A stretch of DNA of 64,000 bases from Methylobacterium sp. Leaf117 (GTDB lineage Bacteria > Pseudomonadota > Alphaproteobacteria > Rhizobiales > Beijerinckiaceae): assembly GCF_001422985.1 (NCBI RefSeq), contig NZ_LMNL01000023.1, positions 196,516-260,515 of the forward strand, given 5' to 3'. The notes below the pieces were generated by a model that saw only the letters and a list, made by a program, of their open reading frames with translations, did not search any database and had not been told where the DNA came from. Shown one piece after another: positions 25,434 through 34,879 of this stretch (positions within the stretch are counted from its first letter, which is position 1; each line of letters starts with the position of its first letter). Both the position numbers and the translations under genes were made by a program.

Positions 25434-27764
25434 TCATTTGAGCAAGGAGATCTGCGCATCCCCCGTGCGGCGCAGAACGTTCACGGTGACGTCCTCGCCA
25501 TAGCGTTGCAGGCGCAGATCCACCCGCGAGGTGCCAATCTTCAGGTTGAAGATCGAGACACCGTCGAGGAAGGGTGGCAGGGTCGGGTTGCGGAAGCGGA
25601 CCCGGTTGCGGTCATGGTCGATTTCCAGACCCAGGCAAGCCGCCAGGAAGGCGAAGGGCGCCGCAGCAGCCCAGGCCTGCGGTGAGCAGGCCACCGGGTA
25701 GGAAACTGGTCCTCGCTGGTGGCGCCGCATGAAGCCGCAGAACAGCTCCGGCAACCGCTTCTGATCCTGGTACAAAGCCGTATCGAACATGCCCTGGAAG
25801 ATGCGCGAGGCTTCGGGCTTGAGATCATAGCGCGCCAGCCCCAAGGCGATCAGGGCGTTGTCGTGCGGCCAGATCGAACCGTTGTGGTAGGACATCGGGT
25901 TGTACCGAGCCTCGCCGCGGGCGATCGTACGCACGCCCCAGCCGTTGAAGCCGTCCTTTGACAGCAGGTTGGCCGCGACACTGGCCGCACGCTCCGGCAA
26001 AGCGATGCCGGTGAAGAGCGCGTGGCCGGCGTTCGAGGAGCGGACTGCGCATTGGCGCTTTTCGCCATCGAGCGCGAGGGCGTAGGTGCCGATCGCCTCG
26101 CACCAGAACGCCTTGTCGAAATTCTGCCGGAGCGCCTTGGATTCCTCGCCGAGACGCTGGGCAAGGTCGTCCCGGCCGAGAAGCGAGGCAAGCTTAGCCG
26201 CCCCATTCTTCGCCGCATACACGTAACCCTGGACCTCACAGAGGGCGATCGGGCCCTTGGCGAGGTTCCCATCGGTATGGAAGATCGAATCGTGGCTGTC
26301 CTTCCAGCCCTGATTTTCGAGGCCCTTGTCCGTGTCCCGAGCGTATTCGACGAAGCCGTCGCCGTCGCGGTCGCCGTACTTGTTCATCCATTCGAGCGCC
26401 AATTCGAGCGCCGGCCAGATCGCCGAGATGGTCTCCAGGTCGCCCGTGACCGCGTAGTATTCCCAGGCCAGCATCACGAAGAGTGGCGTACCGTCGATGG
26501 TGCCGTAGTAGTGGCGGAAGGGCACCTCGCCGAGCATGGCCATCTCGCCGCGACGGGTCTCGTGCAGCACCTTGCCGGGCTGCGCATCCGCGGCCGGGTC
26601 GATCGCTTTGGCCTGCGTCGACGCGAGGTAACGCAGCACGCCCTTTCCGAAGTTCGGATCGATCCAAAGCGCCATCATGGCGGTGATGATGCCGTCGCGC
26701 CCGAACACCGTCGAGTACCAGGGGATCCCAGCAAACGGATAGATGCCCTCCGGCGTCCGGCTCGCCAGCATATAAAGATCGGCGGTTGCGCGACAGGCGG
26801 CCTCGTTGAACTGGTCGTTCGACGAAATGATCGTGGTGATGCCGGCGGTGAGCTGCCGCAGATCACGGCGCGAGTCGCGATATGCCCGCGCGAAGATCAC
26901 ACCCTCGGCAAGGCCCTTCGGATGGCGCGCGGAGGCCGTGCTGCCGGCGGCATGGGATAGCCCGGCGGCCGCATCTTCACCGACGCGCTCCGCGGCAGGC
27001 GCGCTGGTGAAGGCGCGGTGCGATTCAAAGACGACGCGGAGGAACAGCGAGGCGCGCCCCCCGGGCGGCAGGGAAACGACGAACTCGGCCCGGCCCGGCT
27101 CGATATGCTTCGGCTTCGGACCGAAGTGGAGGCTTGTGGTCCGTACCACCTCGTCGAGGCCGGCGTAACGGAACTGGACCTCGGAATCGCTCGCCACCTG
27201 CACGCTGCGCTTGCCGCGCACCGGGCGATCCATGCCGCGAACTTCGAACAGGTCGCGGAAATCCGCGTCGAAGGTGACGGCGACCTTGAGGTGCCAATGG
27301 CGGGAATCGTAATTGCGTAGACCGATCCGGTCGTAGCACGCACCCTTGAACAGGAACTTGGTGCGCTCGATCGCGATCAACTCACGCGGGATCGTGGTCT
27401 CGTCGTGAGCGTCGATGCGGATGTCGGGCGTCGTCATGTCGACGCTGAGCGCGCCGTTGTCGTCCTGCATCACAGAGGAGAGCAGCAGGGGGCGCTGGTC
27501 CTCAATGGTGACGTGCATACGGGAGAGATAGCGCGTGTCCTGGAAGTAGAGTCCTTCAGGACCCGGAAGCACTCCAATGTCGCCGTAGCTGTCGAGAACC
27601 GCAAAGGCTTCGCCGTATTTCAGCGATCGGAGTGGGCGTTCGACCAGGGATGTCTGCGCTTCGATATGGTACTGCGGCAGAACTTCGTCGGCATCCTGGA
27701 AGCCTTGAGAAATCCGCGTCTCGCTTGCGGGCTCGGAGGTCGCCTTCAGTGTATCCGCTGCCAT
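25434..27764 (-). CDS. Glycogen debranching enzyme-like (amylo-alpha-1,6-glucosidase) protein
   Basis: Large cytoplasmic protein of 776 aa. The N-terminal beta-rich domain (LKYGEAFAVLDSYGDIG, GLYFQDTRYLS) is of the bacterial debranching N-terminal type. The second half is an (alpha/alpha)6 barrel with the conserved GIPWYSTVFGRDGIITAMMAL, GWKDSHDSIFHTDG and SYHNGSIWPHDNALIALGL motifs of six-hairpin glucosidases. Such proteins are annotated as amylo-alpha-1,6-glucosidases, but the exact bond cut is not known. A GT4 enzyme is encoded upstream on the same strand (160-base gap), suggesting a joint role in making or trimming a glycan or storage sugar. No glycogen genes are nearby. Confidence 0.88.
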   Translation of the reverse strand: MAADTLKATSEPASETRISQGFQDADEVLPQYHIEAQTSLVERPLRSLKYGEAFAVLDSYGDIGVLPGPEGLYFQDTRYLSRMHVTIEDQRPLLLSSVMQDDNGALSVDMTTPDIRIDAHDETTIPRELIAIERTKFLFKGACYDRIGLRNYDSRHWHLKVAVTFDADFRDLFEVRGMDRPVRGKRSVQVASDSEVQFRYAGLDEVVRTTSLHFGPKPKHIEPGRAEFVVSLPPGGRASLFLRVVFESHRAFTSAPAAERVGEDAAAGLSHAAGSTASARHPKGLAEGVIFARAYRDSRRDLRQLTAGITTIISSNDQFNEAACRATADLYMLASRTPEGIYPFAGIPWYSTVFGRDGIITAMMALWIDPNFGKGVLRYLASTQAKAIDPAADAQPGKVLHETRRGEMAMLGEVPFRHYYGTIDGTPLFVMLAWEYYAVTGDLETISAIWPALELALEWMNKYGDRDGDGFVEYARDTDKGLENQGWKDSHDSIFHTDGNLAKGPIALCEVQGYVYAAKNGAAKLASLLGRDDLAQRLGEESKALRQNFDKAFWCEAIGTYALALDGEKRQCAVRSSNAGHALFTGIALPERAASVAANLLSKDGFNGWGVRTIARGEARYNPMSYHNGSIWPHDNALIALGLARYDLKPEASRIFQGMFDTALYQDQKRLPELFCGFMRRHQRGPVSYPVACSPQAWAAAAPFAFLAACLGLEIDHDRNRVRFRNPTLPPFLDGVSIFNLKIGTSRVDLRLQRYGEDVTVNVLRRTGDAQISLLK

Positions 27765-27925
27765 GCCTGCGCATCTCCGAAAAGGGGGGTCGAATCGAAA
27801 GAGCCGCCGGTCGCAAAGTGCGGCGCGGCGGCCCTCAGTGGCAGAGGTAGTGCGGCAATCTTGCGGCGCCAGCCCGCTCCGGAAGCGAGCAGAATCGGAT
27901 TCGAAGGGGCCGTGGCTTGGCCGGA

Positions 27926-29059
27926 TTAGGCCGGCATGGCGGCGACCGAGATCTGCGGCAGCGCGGAGCCATTCAACTCGCCGTAGTGGGACGTGAAAGA
28001 TCCCGCATGCGGAAGCTTGATCACCGAATTAGTGCCAGCAAGCAATTGCTCGTAGGCAGACACGTACTTGAGCACCATGCACTCAGCGGTGAAATTTCCC
28101 TCAAAGTGCTTGCGCACACCGGCTCGGCTCATAGACTTGACTTTATCGACTGCCGCGACCGCATCATCCATCGAATCGCACAAGACGCCCGAGATGCCGT
28201 CGGCAATGACCTCCGGCACGGAGCCGTTGCGGAATGCGATTACGGGGGTTCCAGCCGACATCGCCTCAATCATTACGAGGCCGAAGGGCTCCGGCCAGTC
28301 GATCGGGAAGGCGAGGGCGAGTGCGTTTCCGAGGAAGTCCTTCTTCTGCTCCTCGTTGATCTCACCGATGAACTCGATGAGGGGATGATGAATCATCGGC
28401 TCGATGACCTCGTCCCAATAGTCCTGGTCAGCCTTGTCGACCTTGGCGGCGATTTTGAGCGGCACGCCCGAGCGGATGGCCATCTCGATGGCCCGGTCGG
28501 GCCGCTTTTCCGGCGAAATGCGGCCGAGGAAGGCGAGATAGCCGCCCTTGGCCTCCGGATAGAACGGGCAGTTCTGTGCTGGCAGGCCGTGATGAATCGT
28601 CGAGAGCCAATTCACGTTCTCCGGCATCGGATCACGTTGGTTGTCTGAGATCGACACCAAGGGCATGCCCGTGAAGGTCCGATAGACCGGCATGAAATCC
28701 GGCACATCGAGGCGACCGTGCATCGTGGTGAGGCACTTGTGGTTCAGGTCCTCGAACATCGGATACTGCAGGAGGTCGATATGAAAGTGCAGGATATCGA
28801 ACTCATGTGCCCGTTTGTGCACATGGTGGAGCATCGCAAGATGGCTTGCGGTATGGTCGCGATAGCCCAGCAACCTCAGGCCCTCCGGTGTGCAGGCCGC
28901 GAGCTTGGCGGACGTCTCGGAGTCGCCGCTCGCGAACAAGGTTACGTCGTGGCCCTGACGAACCAGCTCTTCCGTGATCCACGAGACCACGCGCTCGGTC
29001 CCACCATAGAACTTCGGGGGTACGGCCTCCGACAGCGGAGCAATCTGGGCAATGCGCAC
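27926..29059 (-). CDS. Glycosyltransferase family 4 protein
   Basis: GT-B glycosyltransferase of 377 aa from GTG 29059 (read as Met; RIAQIAPLSEAVPPKFYGGTERVV), chosen because AGGAG lies nine bases upstream. The frame is open to 29122, but the extra residues are basic and unlike the family. The donor-site motif is EPFGLVMIEAMSAGTPVIAF, with LAFLGRISPEKRPDRAIEMA before it. The opening PPKFYGGTERVVSWITEELV places it with GT4 enzymes often paired with debranching-like glucosidases in Alphaproteobacteria, as here. The sugar donor is unknown. Confidence 0.9.
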   Translation of the reverse strand: MRIAQIAPLSEAVPPKFYGGTERVVSWITEELVRQGHDVTLFASGDSETSAKLAACTPEGLRLLGYRDHTASHLAMLHHVHKRAHEFDILHFHIDLLQYPMFEDLNHKCLTTMHGRLDVPDFMPVYRTFTGMPLVSISDNQRDPMPENVNWLSTIHHGLPAQNCPFYPEAKGGYLAFLGRISPEKRPDRAIEMAIRSGVPLKIAAKVDKADQDYWDEVIEPMIHHPLIEFIGEINEEQKKDFLGNALALAFPIDWPEPFGLVMIEAMSAGTPVIAFRNGSVPEVIADGISGVLCDSMDDAVAAVDKVKSMSRAGVRKHFEGNFTAECMVLKYVSAYEQLLAGTNSVIKLPHAGSFTSHYGELNGSALPQISVAAMPA

Positions 29060-29484
29060 GAAGCGTCTCCTGTGAGGTCGAATGTTGCGCCGACCTAACG
29101 CGATCCGGCCTGAGTGGGACATGAACGAAACGGACGGCCAAGGTTATGGTTCCCCATCTACGCCTGCCGCCAGATCTTCCTGACAAATGGCCCAGGATGT
29201 CCCCGATATCCTTGCGCTGGTCACCGTCCGGTATGGTGAATCAGTCTTCGCTCGTGCCCACCAGGATGTCGCCTGAGGCCACCCTGCGCGCATCCGTCGT
29301 GTTGTGTGGATCGGGTGAAGAACTACCTGGGATGCATGCGAGATTTTGTGCGACGCACGATGCCCTTGTTTCACTCCAGGGGGTCGTCTAAGCCTCGCGC
29401 CTGCGCAGTCTGGCATTGGAGCAATTCCACGTGGCCGACGGCGCTCAGGGCGTCGCAATCGCCCGCGAACACGAGGGGTCCTGC
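29060..29484. other. Intergenic region upstream of nuoA
   Basis: About 425 bases between the divergent GT4 gene and nuoA. It should hold the promoters for both. I see a tiny inverted repeat GTGCGACGCAC near 29348 but no confident -35/-10 pair, operator or RNA gene. Short open frames here have no family features. Confidence 0.5.
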
Positions 29485-29850
29485 ATGACCGGCCTGATGG
29501 CAGACTATCTGCCGCTCATCGTCTTTATCGGCGTTTCGGGATTCATCGCCGTAGCTCTGCTCATCGCCCCATTCCTGGTTGCTTATAACAGCCCCGATCC
29601 TGAGAAGCTTTCAGCTTATGAATGTGGCTTCAACGCCTTTGATGACGCGCGGATGAAGTTCGACGTGCGTTTCTATCTCGTTGCAATCCTCTTCATCATC
29701 TTCGACCTCGAGGTCGCCTTTCTTTTCCCGTGGGCGATTACCTTCGGTGAGCTCGGCTGGTTCGGCATGTGGTCGATGATGGCGTTTCTCGGAGTTCTGA
29801 CCGTGGGGTTCGTCTATGAGTGGCGCAAGGGCGCGCTCGAGTGGGACTAA
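29485..29850 (+). CDS. nuoA: NADH-quinone oxidoreductase subunit A
   Basis: Small membrane subunit of complex I near the quinone channel, with three TM helices. The 121-aa protein has the family motif [39 protein letters not shown], which includes the conserved Cys and acidic residues of the long loop. ATG 29485 ([10 protein letters not shown]) has GAGGGG at a good distance; the frame upstream to 29416 is not expected to be translated. It is the first gene of the nuo operon; nuoB begins 90 bases on. Confidence 0.95.
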   Translation: MTGLMADYLPLIVFIGVSGFIAVALLIAPFLVAYNSPDPEKLSAYECGFNAFDDARMKFDVRFYLVAILFIIFDLEVAFLFPWAITFGELGWFGMWSMMAFLGVLTVGFVYEWRKGALEWD

Positions 29851-29940
29851 CGCTCACGAATCACAGCTCGCTCTACGCCTGCCTGTTCGAGCTCCGTCTA
29901 TCCGAACTCAGCCTGCCCGAAGCCTGATCCCGAGAAACCG

Positions 29941-30528
29941 ATGGCCTTCAGCCCCGACCTGTCCCGCGCTCCGGCGATCGCGCCGGCTCCGAAAGGGATC
30001 ATTGATCCCAACACGGGGCTGCCGATCGGCGCGAACGATCCGACCTTCCTGTCGATCAACAATGAACTCGCTGATCGCGGTTTCCTGGTCACCTCGACGG
30101 ACGACCTCATCAATTGGGCGCGGACCGGCTCGCTCATGTGGATGACCTTCGGCCTCGCCTGTTGCGCCGTCGAGATGATGCAGATGTCGATGCCGCGCTA
30201 CGATTGCGAGCGCTTCGGTTTCGCGCCACGCGGATCGCCCCGGCAATCCGATGTCATGATCGTTGCCGGCACCCTGACCAACAAGATGGCGCCCGCCCTC
30301 CGCAAAGTCTACGACCAGATGCCGGAACCGCGCTACGTGATCTCCATGGGCTCGTGTGCCAATGGTGGCGGCTATTATCACTATTCCTACTCGGTGGTGC
30401 GCGGATGCGACCGGGTGGTGCCGGTCGATATCTATGTTCCGGGTTGCCCCCCGACCGCCGAGGCGCTGCTTTACGGCGTACTCCTGCTCCAGAAGAAGAT
30501 CCGCCGCATTGGCACGATCGAGCGCTAG
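29941..30528 (+). CDS. nuoB: NADH-quinone oxidoreductase subunit B
   Basis: Peripheral-arm subunit of complex I that carries cluster N2, the last iron-sulfur centre before quinone. The 195-aa protein shows the tandem cysteines of [11 protein letters not shown], then [16 protein letters not shown] and [20 protein letters not shown] sequence (here DIYVPGCPP), giving the four ligands. The first about 35 residues ([17 protein letters not shown]) form the short N-terminal extension seen in alphaproteobacteria. nuoC follows 18 bases downstream. Confidence 0.97.
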   Translation: MAFSPDLSRAPAIAPAPKGIIDPNTGLPIGANDPTFLSINNELADRGFLVTSTDDLINWARTGSLMWMTFGLACCAVEMMQMSMPRYDCERFGFAPRGSPRQSDVMIVAGTLTNKMAPALRKVYDQMPEPRYVISMGSCANGGGYYHYSYSVVRGCDRVVPVDIYVPGCPPTAEALLYGVLLLQKKIRRIGTIER

Positions 30529-30546
30529 GAATAAGGACGCTCCGGC

Positions 30547-31194
30547 ATGACCAACGGCATCAGCATCCTTGCACACACGAGTCCCGACTCGGGCATGGCG
30601 GCGCTTGAGCGAATCGGCGATCACGTCGCCGGTGCCCTTGGCCCCGCGATCGTCTCGCGTGCCATCGCGTTCGGCGAGTTGACCCTCGTGGTCCAGGCCA
30701 GCGATATCGTCTATGCGCTCACCTATCTGCGCGATGATCCAGCCTGTGCCTTCCGCTGCTTCATTGACATTTGCGGTGCCGACTATCCGGCCCGTGAGAA
30801 GCGGTTCGATGTGGTCTATCACCTGCTCTCGTTGCGCCATAACACCCGCATCCGCGTGAAGGTTCAGACCGACGACCAGACGCCAGTACCCTCCGTCATC
30901 GAGGTTTTCCCGGCGGCGAATTGGTTCGAGCGGGAGACTTACGACCTCTACGGCATTCTGTTCTCGGGCCATCCGGATTTACGGCGTCTGCTCACCGATT
31001 ACGGCTTCGAAGGGCACCCGCTGCGGAAGGACTTTCCCCTTACGGGCTTCGTCGAGGTCCGCTACGACCAGGATGAGGCGCGCGTGGTCTACGAGCCCGT
31101 AAAGCTCACCCAGGAATTTCGGAACTTCGACTTCCTCTCGCCGTGGGAGGGCACGGAATACGTGCTCCCGGGCGACGAGAAGACGTCGGCTTGA
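30547..31194 (+). CDS. nuoC: NADH-quinone oxidoreductase subunit C
   Basis: The 30-kDa-type subunit of the complex I peripheral arm, 215 aa, not fused to NuoD. The family signature is present: [34 protein letters not shown]. It is followed by [27 protein letters not shown]. It has no cofactor and contacts NuoB and NuoD. ATG 30547 was taken; it sits 18 bases after nuoB, and nuoD begins 16 bases after its stop. Confidence 0.96.
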   Translation: MTNGISILAHTSPDSGMAALERIGDHVAGALGPAIVSRAIAFGELTLVVQASDIVYALTYLRDDPACAFRCFIDICGADYPAREKRFDVVYHLLSLRHNTRIRVKVQTDDQTPVPSVIEVFPAANWFERETYDLYGILFSGHPDLRRLLTDYGFEGHPLRKDFPLTGFVEVRYDQDEARVVYEPVKLTQEFRNFDFLSPWEGTEYVLPGDEKTSA

Positions 31195-31210
31195 GCGGCG
31201 GAGCGAGGCC

Positions 31211-32401
31211 ATGACCGAGCACAACATCCGCAATTTCGCGATCAATTTCGGGCCTCAGCATCCGGCCGCACACGGGGTGCTGCGCTTGGTGCTGGAACTC
31301 GACGGCGAGATCGTCGAGCGGGTCGACCCGCATATCGGCCTGCTGCATCGCGGCACCGAGAAGCTGATCGAGCACAAGACCTACCTGCAGGCGACGCCCT
31401 ATTTCGATCGGCTCGACTACGTCTCCCCGATGAACCAGGAGCATGCCTTCTGCCTCGGCATCGAGAAGTTGCTCGGGTTGCAGGTGCCTCGGCGCGCCCA
31501 ACTCATCCGCACCCTGTTCTGCGAGATCGGCCGCATCCTCTCCCATCTGCTTAACGTCACCACGCAGGCGATGGACGTCGGTGCCCTGACGCCGCCGCTC
31601 TGGGGCTTCGAGGAGCGTGAGAAGCTGATGATCTTCTACGAGCGCGCGTCGGGCGCTCGCCTGCATGCCAACTACTTCCGTCCCGGTGGCGTCCATCAGG
31701 ACCTGCCGCCCGCACTCATCGACGACATCGAGGCGTTCATCGATCCCTTCCTGCAGGTGGTCGACGACCTCGACAACCTTGTCATGGGAAACCGTATCTT
31801 CAAGCAGCGCAACGTCGATATCGGCATCGTCACGGTCGATGAGGCGATGGCGTGGGGCTTTTCTGGCGTGATGGTGCGCGGCTCAGGGATTCCCTGGGAT
31901 CTGCGCAAATCGCAGCCCTACGAAGCCTACGAGGAAATGGAATTCGACATCCCCGTGGGGAAGAACGGCGACACCTATGATCGCCAGGTCATCCGCATGG
32001 AAGAGATGCGCGAATCAGCCAAGATCATGAAGCAGTGCTGCATCAAGCTGCGCGAGCCAGCCGGTCAGGGGCCGATTTCCGCCACCGACGGCAAGATCGC
32101 ACCGCCGCCGCGCCGCGAGATGAAGCGCTCGATGGAGGCGCTGATTCACCATTTCAAGCTCTACACCGAGGGCTTCCACGTGCCGGCCGGCGAAGTCTAT
32201 GCCGCCGTCGAAGCGCCGAAGGGCGAGTTCGGCGTCTATCTCGTCGCCGACGGCACCAACAAGCCATATCGCTGCAAGATCCGCGCTCCAGGCTTCGCCC
32301 ATCTCCAGGCGATGGACTGGATGTGCCGTGGCCATATGCTGGCCGATGTGTCCTGTGTGCTCGGCACCCTGGACATCGTGTTCGGCGAGGTGGACCGGTG
32401 A
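31211..32401 (+). CDS. nuoD: NADH-quinone oxidoreductase subunit D
   Basis: The 49-kDa-type subunit that forms the quinone site with NuoB. The 396-aa protein opens with [25 protein letters not shown], in which the His-containing loop contacts the quinone head group. Its relation to NiFe-hydrogenase large subunits shows in [14 protein letters not shown] and the C-terminal DIVFGEVDR. The usual Tyr in [11 protein letters not shown] is present. The ATG is preceded by GCGAGGCC. nuoE starts 19 bases after the stop. Confidence 0.97.
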   Translation: MTEHNIRNFAINFGPQHPAAHGVLRLVLELDGEIVERVDPHIGLLHRGTEKLIEHKTYLQATPYFDRLDYVSPMNQEHAFCLGIEKLLGLQVPRRAQLIRTLFCEIGRILSHLLNVTTQAMDVGALTPPLWGFEEREKLMIFYERASGARLHANYFRPGGVHQDLPPALIDDIEAFIDPFLQVVDDLDNLVMGNRIFKQRNVDIGIVTVDEAMAWGFSGVMVRGSGIPWDLRKSQPYEAYEEMEFDIPVGKNGDTYDRQVIRMEEMRESAKIMKQCCIKLREPAGQGPISATDGKIAPPPRREMKRSMEALIHHFKLYTEGFHVPAGEVYAAVEAPKGEFGVYLVADGTNKPYRCKIRAPGFAHLQAMDWMCRGHMLADVSCVLGTLDIVFGEVDR

Positions 32402-32420
32402 CGATCAAGGTTCAGAACTG

Positions 32421-33530
32421 ATGGCCAACCGCAGACTCGCCCCCGCATCCGAGCAACCCGCCGCCTTCGCGTTTTCGTCCGAGAACGCCGAGTGGGCGAA
32501 GGGCCAGATCGAGAAGTATCCGCAGGGGCGCCAGGCCTCGGCGGTGATTCCGCTCCTGTGGAAGGCGCAGGAGCAGAATGGCGGTTGGTTGCCGCAGAAG
32601 GCCATCGAAGCGGTGGCTGACGAACTCGGGATGCCGCATATCCGCGTGCTCGAAGTGGCGACGTTCTATACGATGTTCGCCCTGGAGCCAGTAGGTAGAT
32701 TCTGGATCCAGCTTTGCGGGACCGTTCCATGTGATTCCTGCGGCGCGCGTGAGTTGAAAGACTACCTGCAGCACCGTCTCGGTGCTCCGGGTCATGTCAG
32801 CGCCGACGGCAACTTCTCCTGGCTCGAAGTCGAGTGTCTGGGCGCCTGCTGCAACGCGCCAATGGCGCAGATCAATCAGGATTACTACGAGGACCTGACA
32901 CCTGACCTCCTCGGCAAGCTGATGGACGATCTGGCTGCAGGGCGGCCCGTGAAGGTTGGCTCGCAGGTCGGGCGAACCTCTTCGGAGCCCCTCGGTGGTG
33001 CCGACACCCTTATCGACGCAACCCTGTTCGACGGATCGCGCGTTGGTGCTTGGCGCAAGCGTTTCGAGGACAAAGAAGCTGAGGACGGCAGCGAGCAAGG
33101 CAAGGCCGAGGCCGCCTCGTCTGAGCAGCGTGCCGCTTCCGAGCCGAAGCCGGCTCGCCCCGATGCGGGCCGTGCCGTTGAGAAGCCGGTGACGGACGCG
33201 CCGGCTCAGCGTGCCGCAGCGGGGGAGATGCCTGTGAAGGCCGGCGATACGGCAGACGCCGCCGACCCCAAGGAGTCGACCGCGACGTCGCCAACTCAGG
33301 CCGCACCGATGCCTGCTCCTGAAACGATCGCGAAGGCCGAAGCCGCCGGCGCGGAAGCCGGGACACAATCGGATCTTCCACGCAACGAACCGCCGCCCCA
33401 GCCGGCCGCATCGGGTGCCAGCGCGGACATTGCGGAGGCTCCGCCGGTCGACACGAAGCCGTCGACGGCGAAAGCCTCCAGCGCGAAGCCGTCCACCCCT
33501 CGGTCTCCCGCCCCCAAGAAGGGGAACTGA
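32421..33530 (+). CDS. nuoE: NADH-quinone oxidoreductase subunit E with long C-terminal tail
   Basis: The 24-kDa-type subunit carrying a [2Fe-2S] cluster in a thioredoxin-like fold. The four ligands are visible as C-x4-C (Cys 99 and 104, CGTVPC) and C-x3-C (Cys 139 and 143, CLGAC). The conserved part ends at about residue 215 ([10 protein letters not shown]). It is followed by about 150 residues that are very rich in Ala, Pro, Glu and Lys (for example [14 protein letters not shown] and [16 protein letters not shown]), presumably disordered. The total is 369 aa, against about 160-240 in most NuoE. Start ATG 32421; an upstream open stretch in the same frame overlaps nuoD and is not coding. nuoF begins one base after the stop. 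Confidence 0.95.
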   Translation: MANRRLAPASEQPAAFAFSSENAEWAKGQIEKYPQGRQASAVIPLLWKAQEQNGGWLPQKAIEAVADELGMPHIRVLEVATFYTMFALEPVGRFWIQLCGTVPCDSCGARELKDYLQHRLGAPGHVSADGNFSWLEVECLGACCNAPMAQINQDYYEDLTPDLLGKLMDDLAAGRPVKVGSQVGRTSSEPLGGADTLIDATLFDGSRVGAWRKRFEDKEAEDGSEQGKAEAASSEQRAASEPKPARPDAGRAVEKPVTDAPAQRAAAGEMPVKAGDTADAADPKESTATSPTQAAPMPAPETIAKAEAAGAEAGTQSDLPRNEPPPQPAASGASADIAEAPPVDTKPSTAKASSAKPSTPRSPAPKKGN

Positions 33531-33531
33531 C

Positions 33532-34833
33532 ATGCTCGCCGATCAGGATCGCATCTTCACGAACCTCTATGGCCTGCACGCACCGGGGCTGGAAGCGGCC
33601 AAGCAGCGCGGCGCCTGGGACGGTACTAAGTTCCTCCTCGAGATGGGACGCGACTGGATCATCGACGAGATGAAGCAGTCGGGCCTGCGCGGGCGCGGTG
33701 GCGCTGGATTTCCGACCGGCCTTAAATGGTCGTTCATGCCCAAGAAGTCCGACGGGCGCCCCCATTATCTCGTGGTCAACGCCGACGAGTCCGAGCCGGG
33801 CACCTGCAAGGACCGGGAGATCATGCGGCATGATCCGCACCTCCTGATTGAGGGCTGCCTGCTGGCCTCGTTCGCGATGGCCGCACATGCCTGCTACATC
33901 TATATCCGCGGCGAGTACGTCGCCGAGAAGCACGCCCTCCAGCGGGCCGTGGACGAGGCCTACGAAGCGCGGCTCGTCGGCAAGGACAACGTCCACGGCT
34001 ACCCCTTCGACATCTACGTCCATCACGGCGCCGGCGCCTATATCTGCGGCGAGGAAACGGCACTTCTGGAGAGCCTCGAGGGCAAGAAGGGCATGCCGCG
34101 CCTGAAGCCCCCGTTCCCGGCCAATATGGGCCTCTACGGCTGCCCGACGACGGTCAACAATGTCGAGTCGATCGCGGTGGCAGGCACCATCCTGCGTCGC
34201 GGTGGTGCGTGGTTCGCTGGCCTGGGCGGCAAGAACAACACCGGCACCAAGCTGTTCTGCGTCTCGGGCCACGTCAACAAGCCCTGCAACGTCGAAGAGG
34301 AGCTCGGGATCACCTTTCGCGAACTCATCGACAAGCATTGCGGCGGCATGCGCGGCGGTTGGGACAACCTGCTCTGCTCCATTCCTGGCGGCTCCTCGGT
34401 GCCCCTGGTGCCGGCCGAGCAGATCATCGACGCCAAGATGGACTTCGACACTCTGAAGAACCTCGGCTCCGGCCTCGGTACTGCGGCGGTCATCGTGCTG
34501 GACCGCTCAACCGACATCGTCTCGGCCATCGCCCGCATCGCCTACTTCTACAAGCACGAATCCTGCGGCCAGTGCACGCCCTGCCGCGAGGGCACAGGCT
34601 GGATGTGGCGCGTCATGCTGCGCATGGCCGAGGGCCGGGCCCAGCGCCGCGAGATCGACATGCTCCTCGACGTGACGAAGCAGATCGAGGGTCACACCAT
34701 CTGTGCGCTCGGTGACGCGGCGGCCTGGCCGATCCAGGGGCTGATCCGCCACTTCCGGCCCGAGATCGAGAAGCGCATCGACCGCTACAGCGCCAATCCG
34801 CATTCCGACCCGGTGCCGATGGCGGCGGAGTGA
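33532..34833 (+). CDS. nuoF: NADH-quinone oxidoreductase subunit F
   Basis: The 51-kDa-type subunit that binds NADH and FMN and holds a [4Fe-4S] cluster. The NADH/FMN glycine-rich loop is [20 protein letters not shown], followed by [16 protein letters not shown] and [19 protein letters not shown]. The cluster ligands are in [15 protein letters not shown] plus a later Cys ([13 protein letters not shown]). At 433 aa the length is usual. ATG 33532 lies one base after the nuoE stop, implying tight coupling; 46 bases separate it from nuoG. Confidence 0.97.
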   Translation: MLADQDRIFTNLYGLHAPGLEAAKQRGAWDGTKFLLEMGRDWIIDEMKQSGLRGRGGAGFPTGLKWSFMPKKSDGRPHYLVVNADESEPGTCKDREIMRHDPHLLIEGCLLASFAMAAHACYIYIRGEYVAEKHALQRAVDEAYEARLVGKDNVHGYPFDIYVHHGAGAYICGEETALLESLEGKKGMPRLKPPFPANMGLYGCPTTVNNVESIAVAGTILRRGGAWFAGLGGKNNTGTKLFCVSGHVNKPCNVEEELGITFRELIDKHCGGMRGGWDNLLCSIPGGSSVPLVPAEQIIDAKMDFDTLKNLGSGLGTAAVIVLDRSTDIVSAIARIAYFYKHESCGQCTPCREGTGWMWRVMLRMAEGRAQRREIDMLLDVTKQIEGHTICALGDAAAWPIQGLIRHFRPEIEKRIDRYSANPHSDPVPMAAE

Positions 34834-34879
34834 TCCGCCCCGCGACCCGTCCCCAAGTTTCGAGACCGAGACTCAGCGA

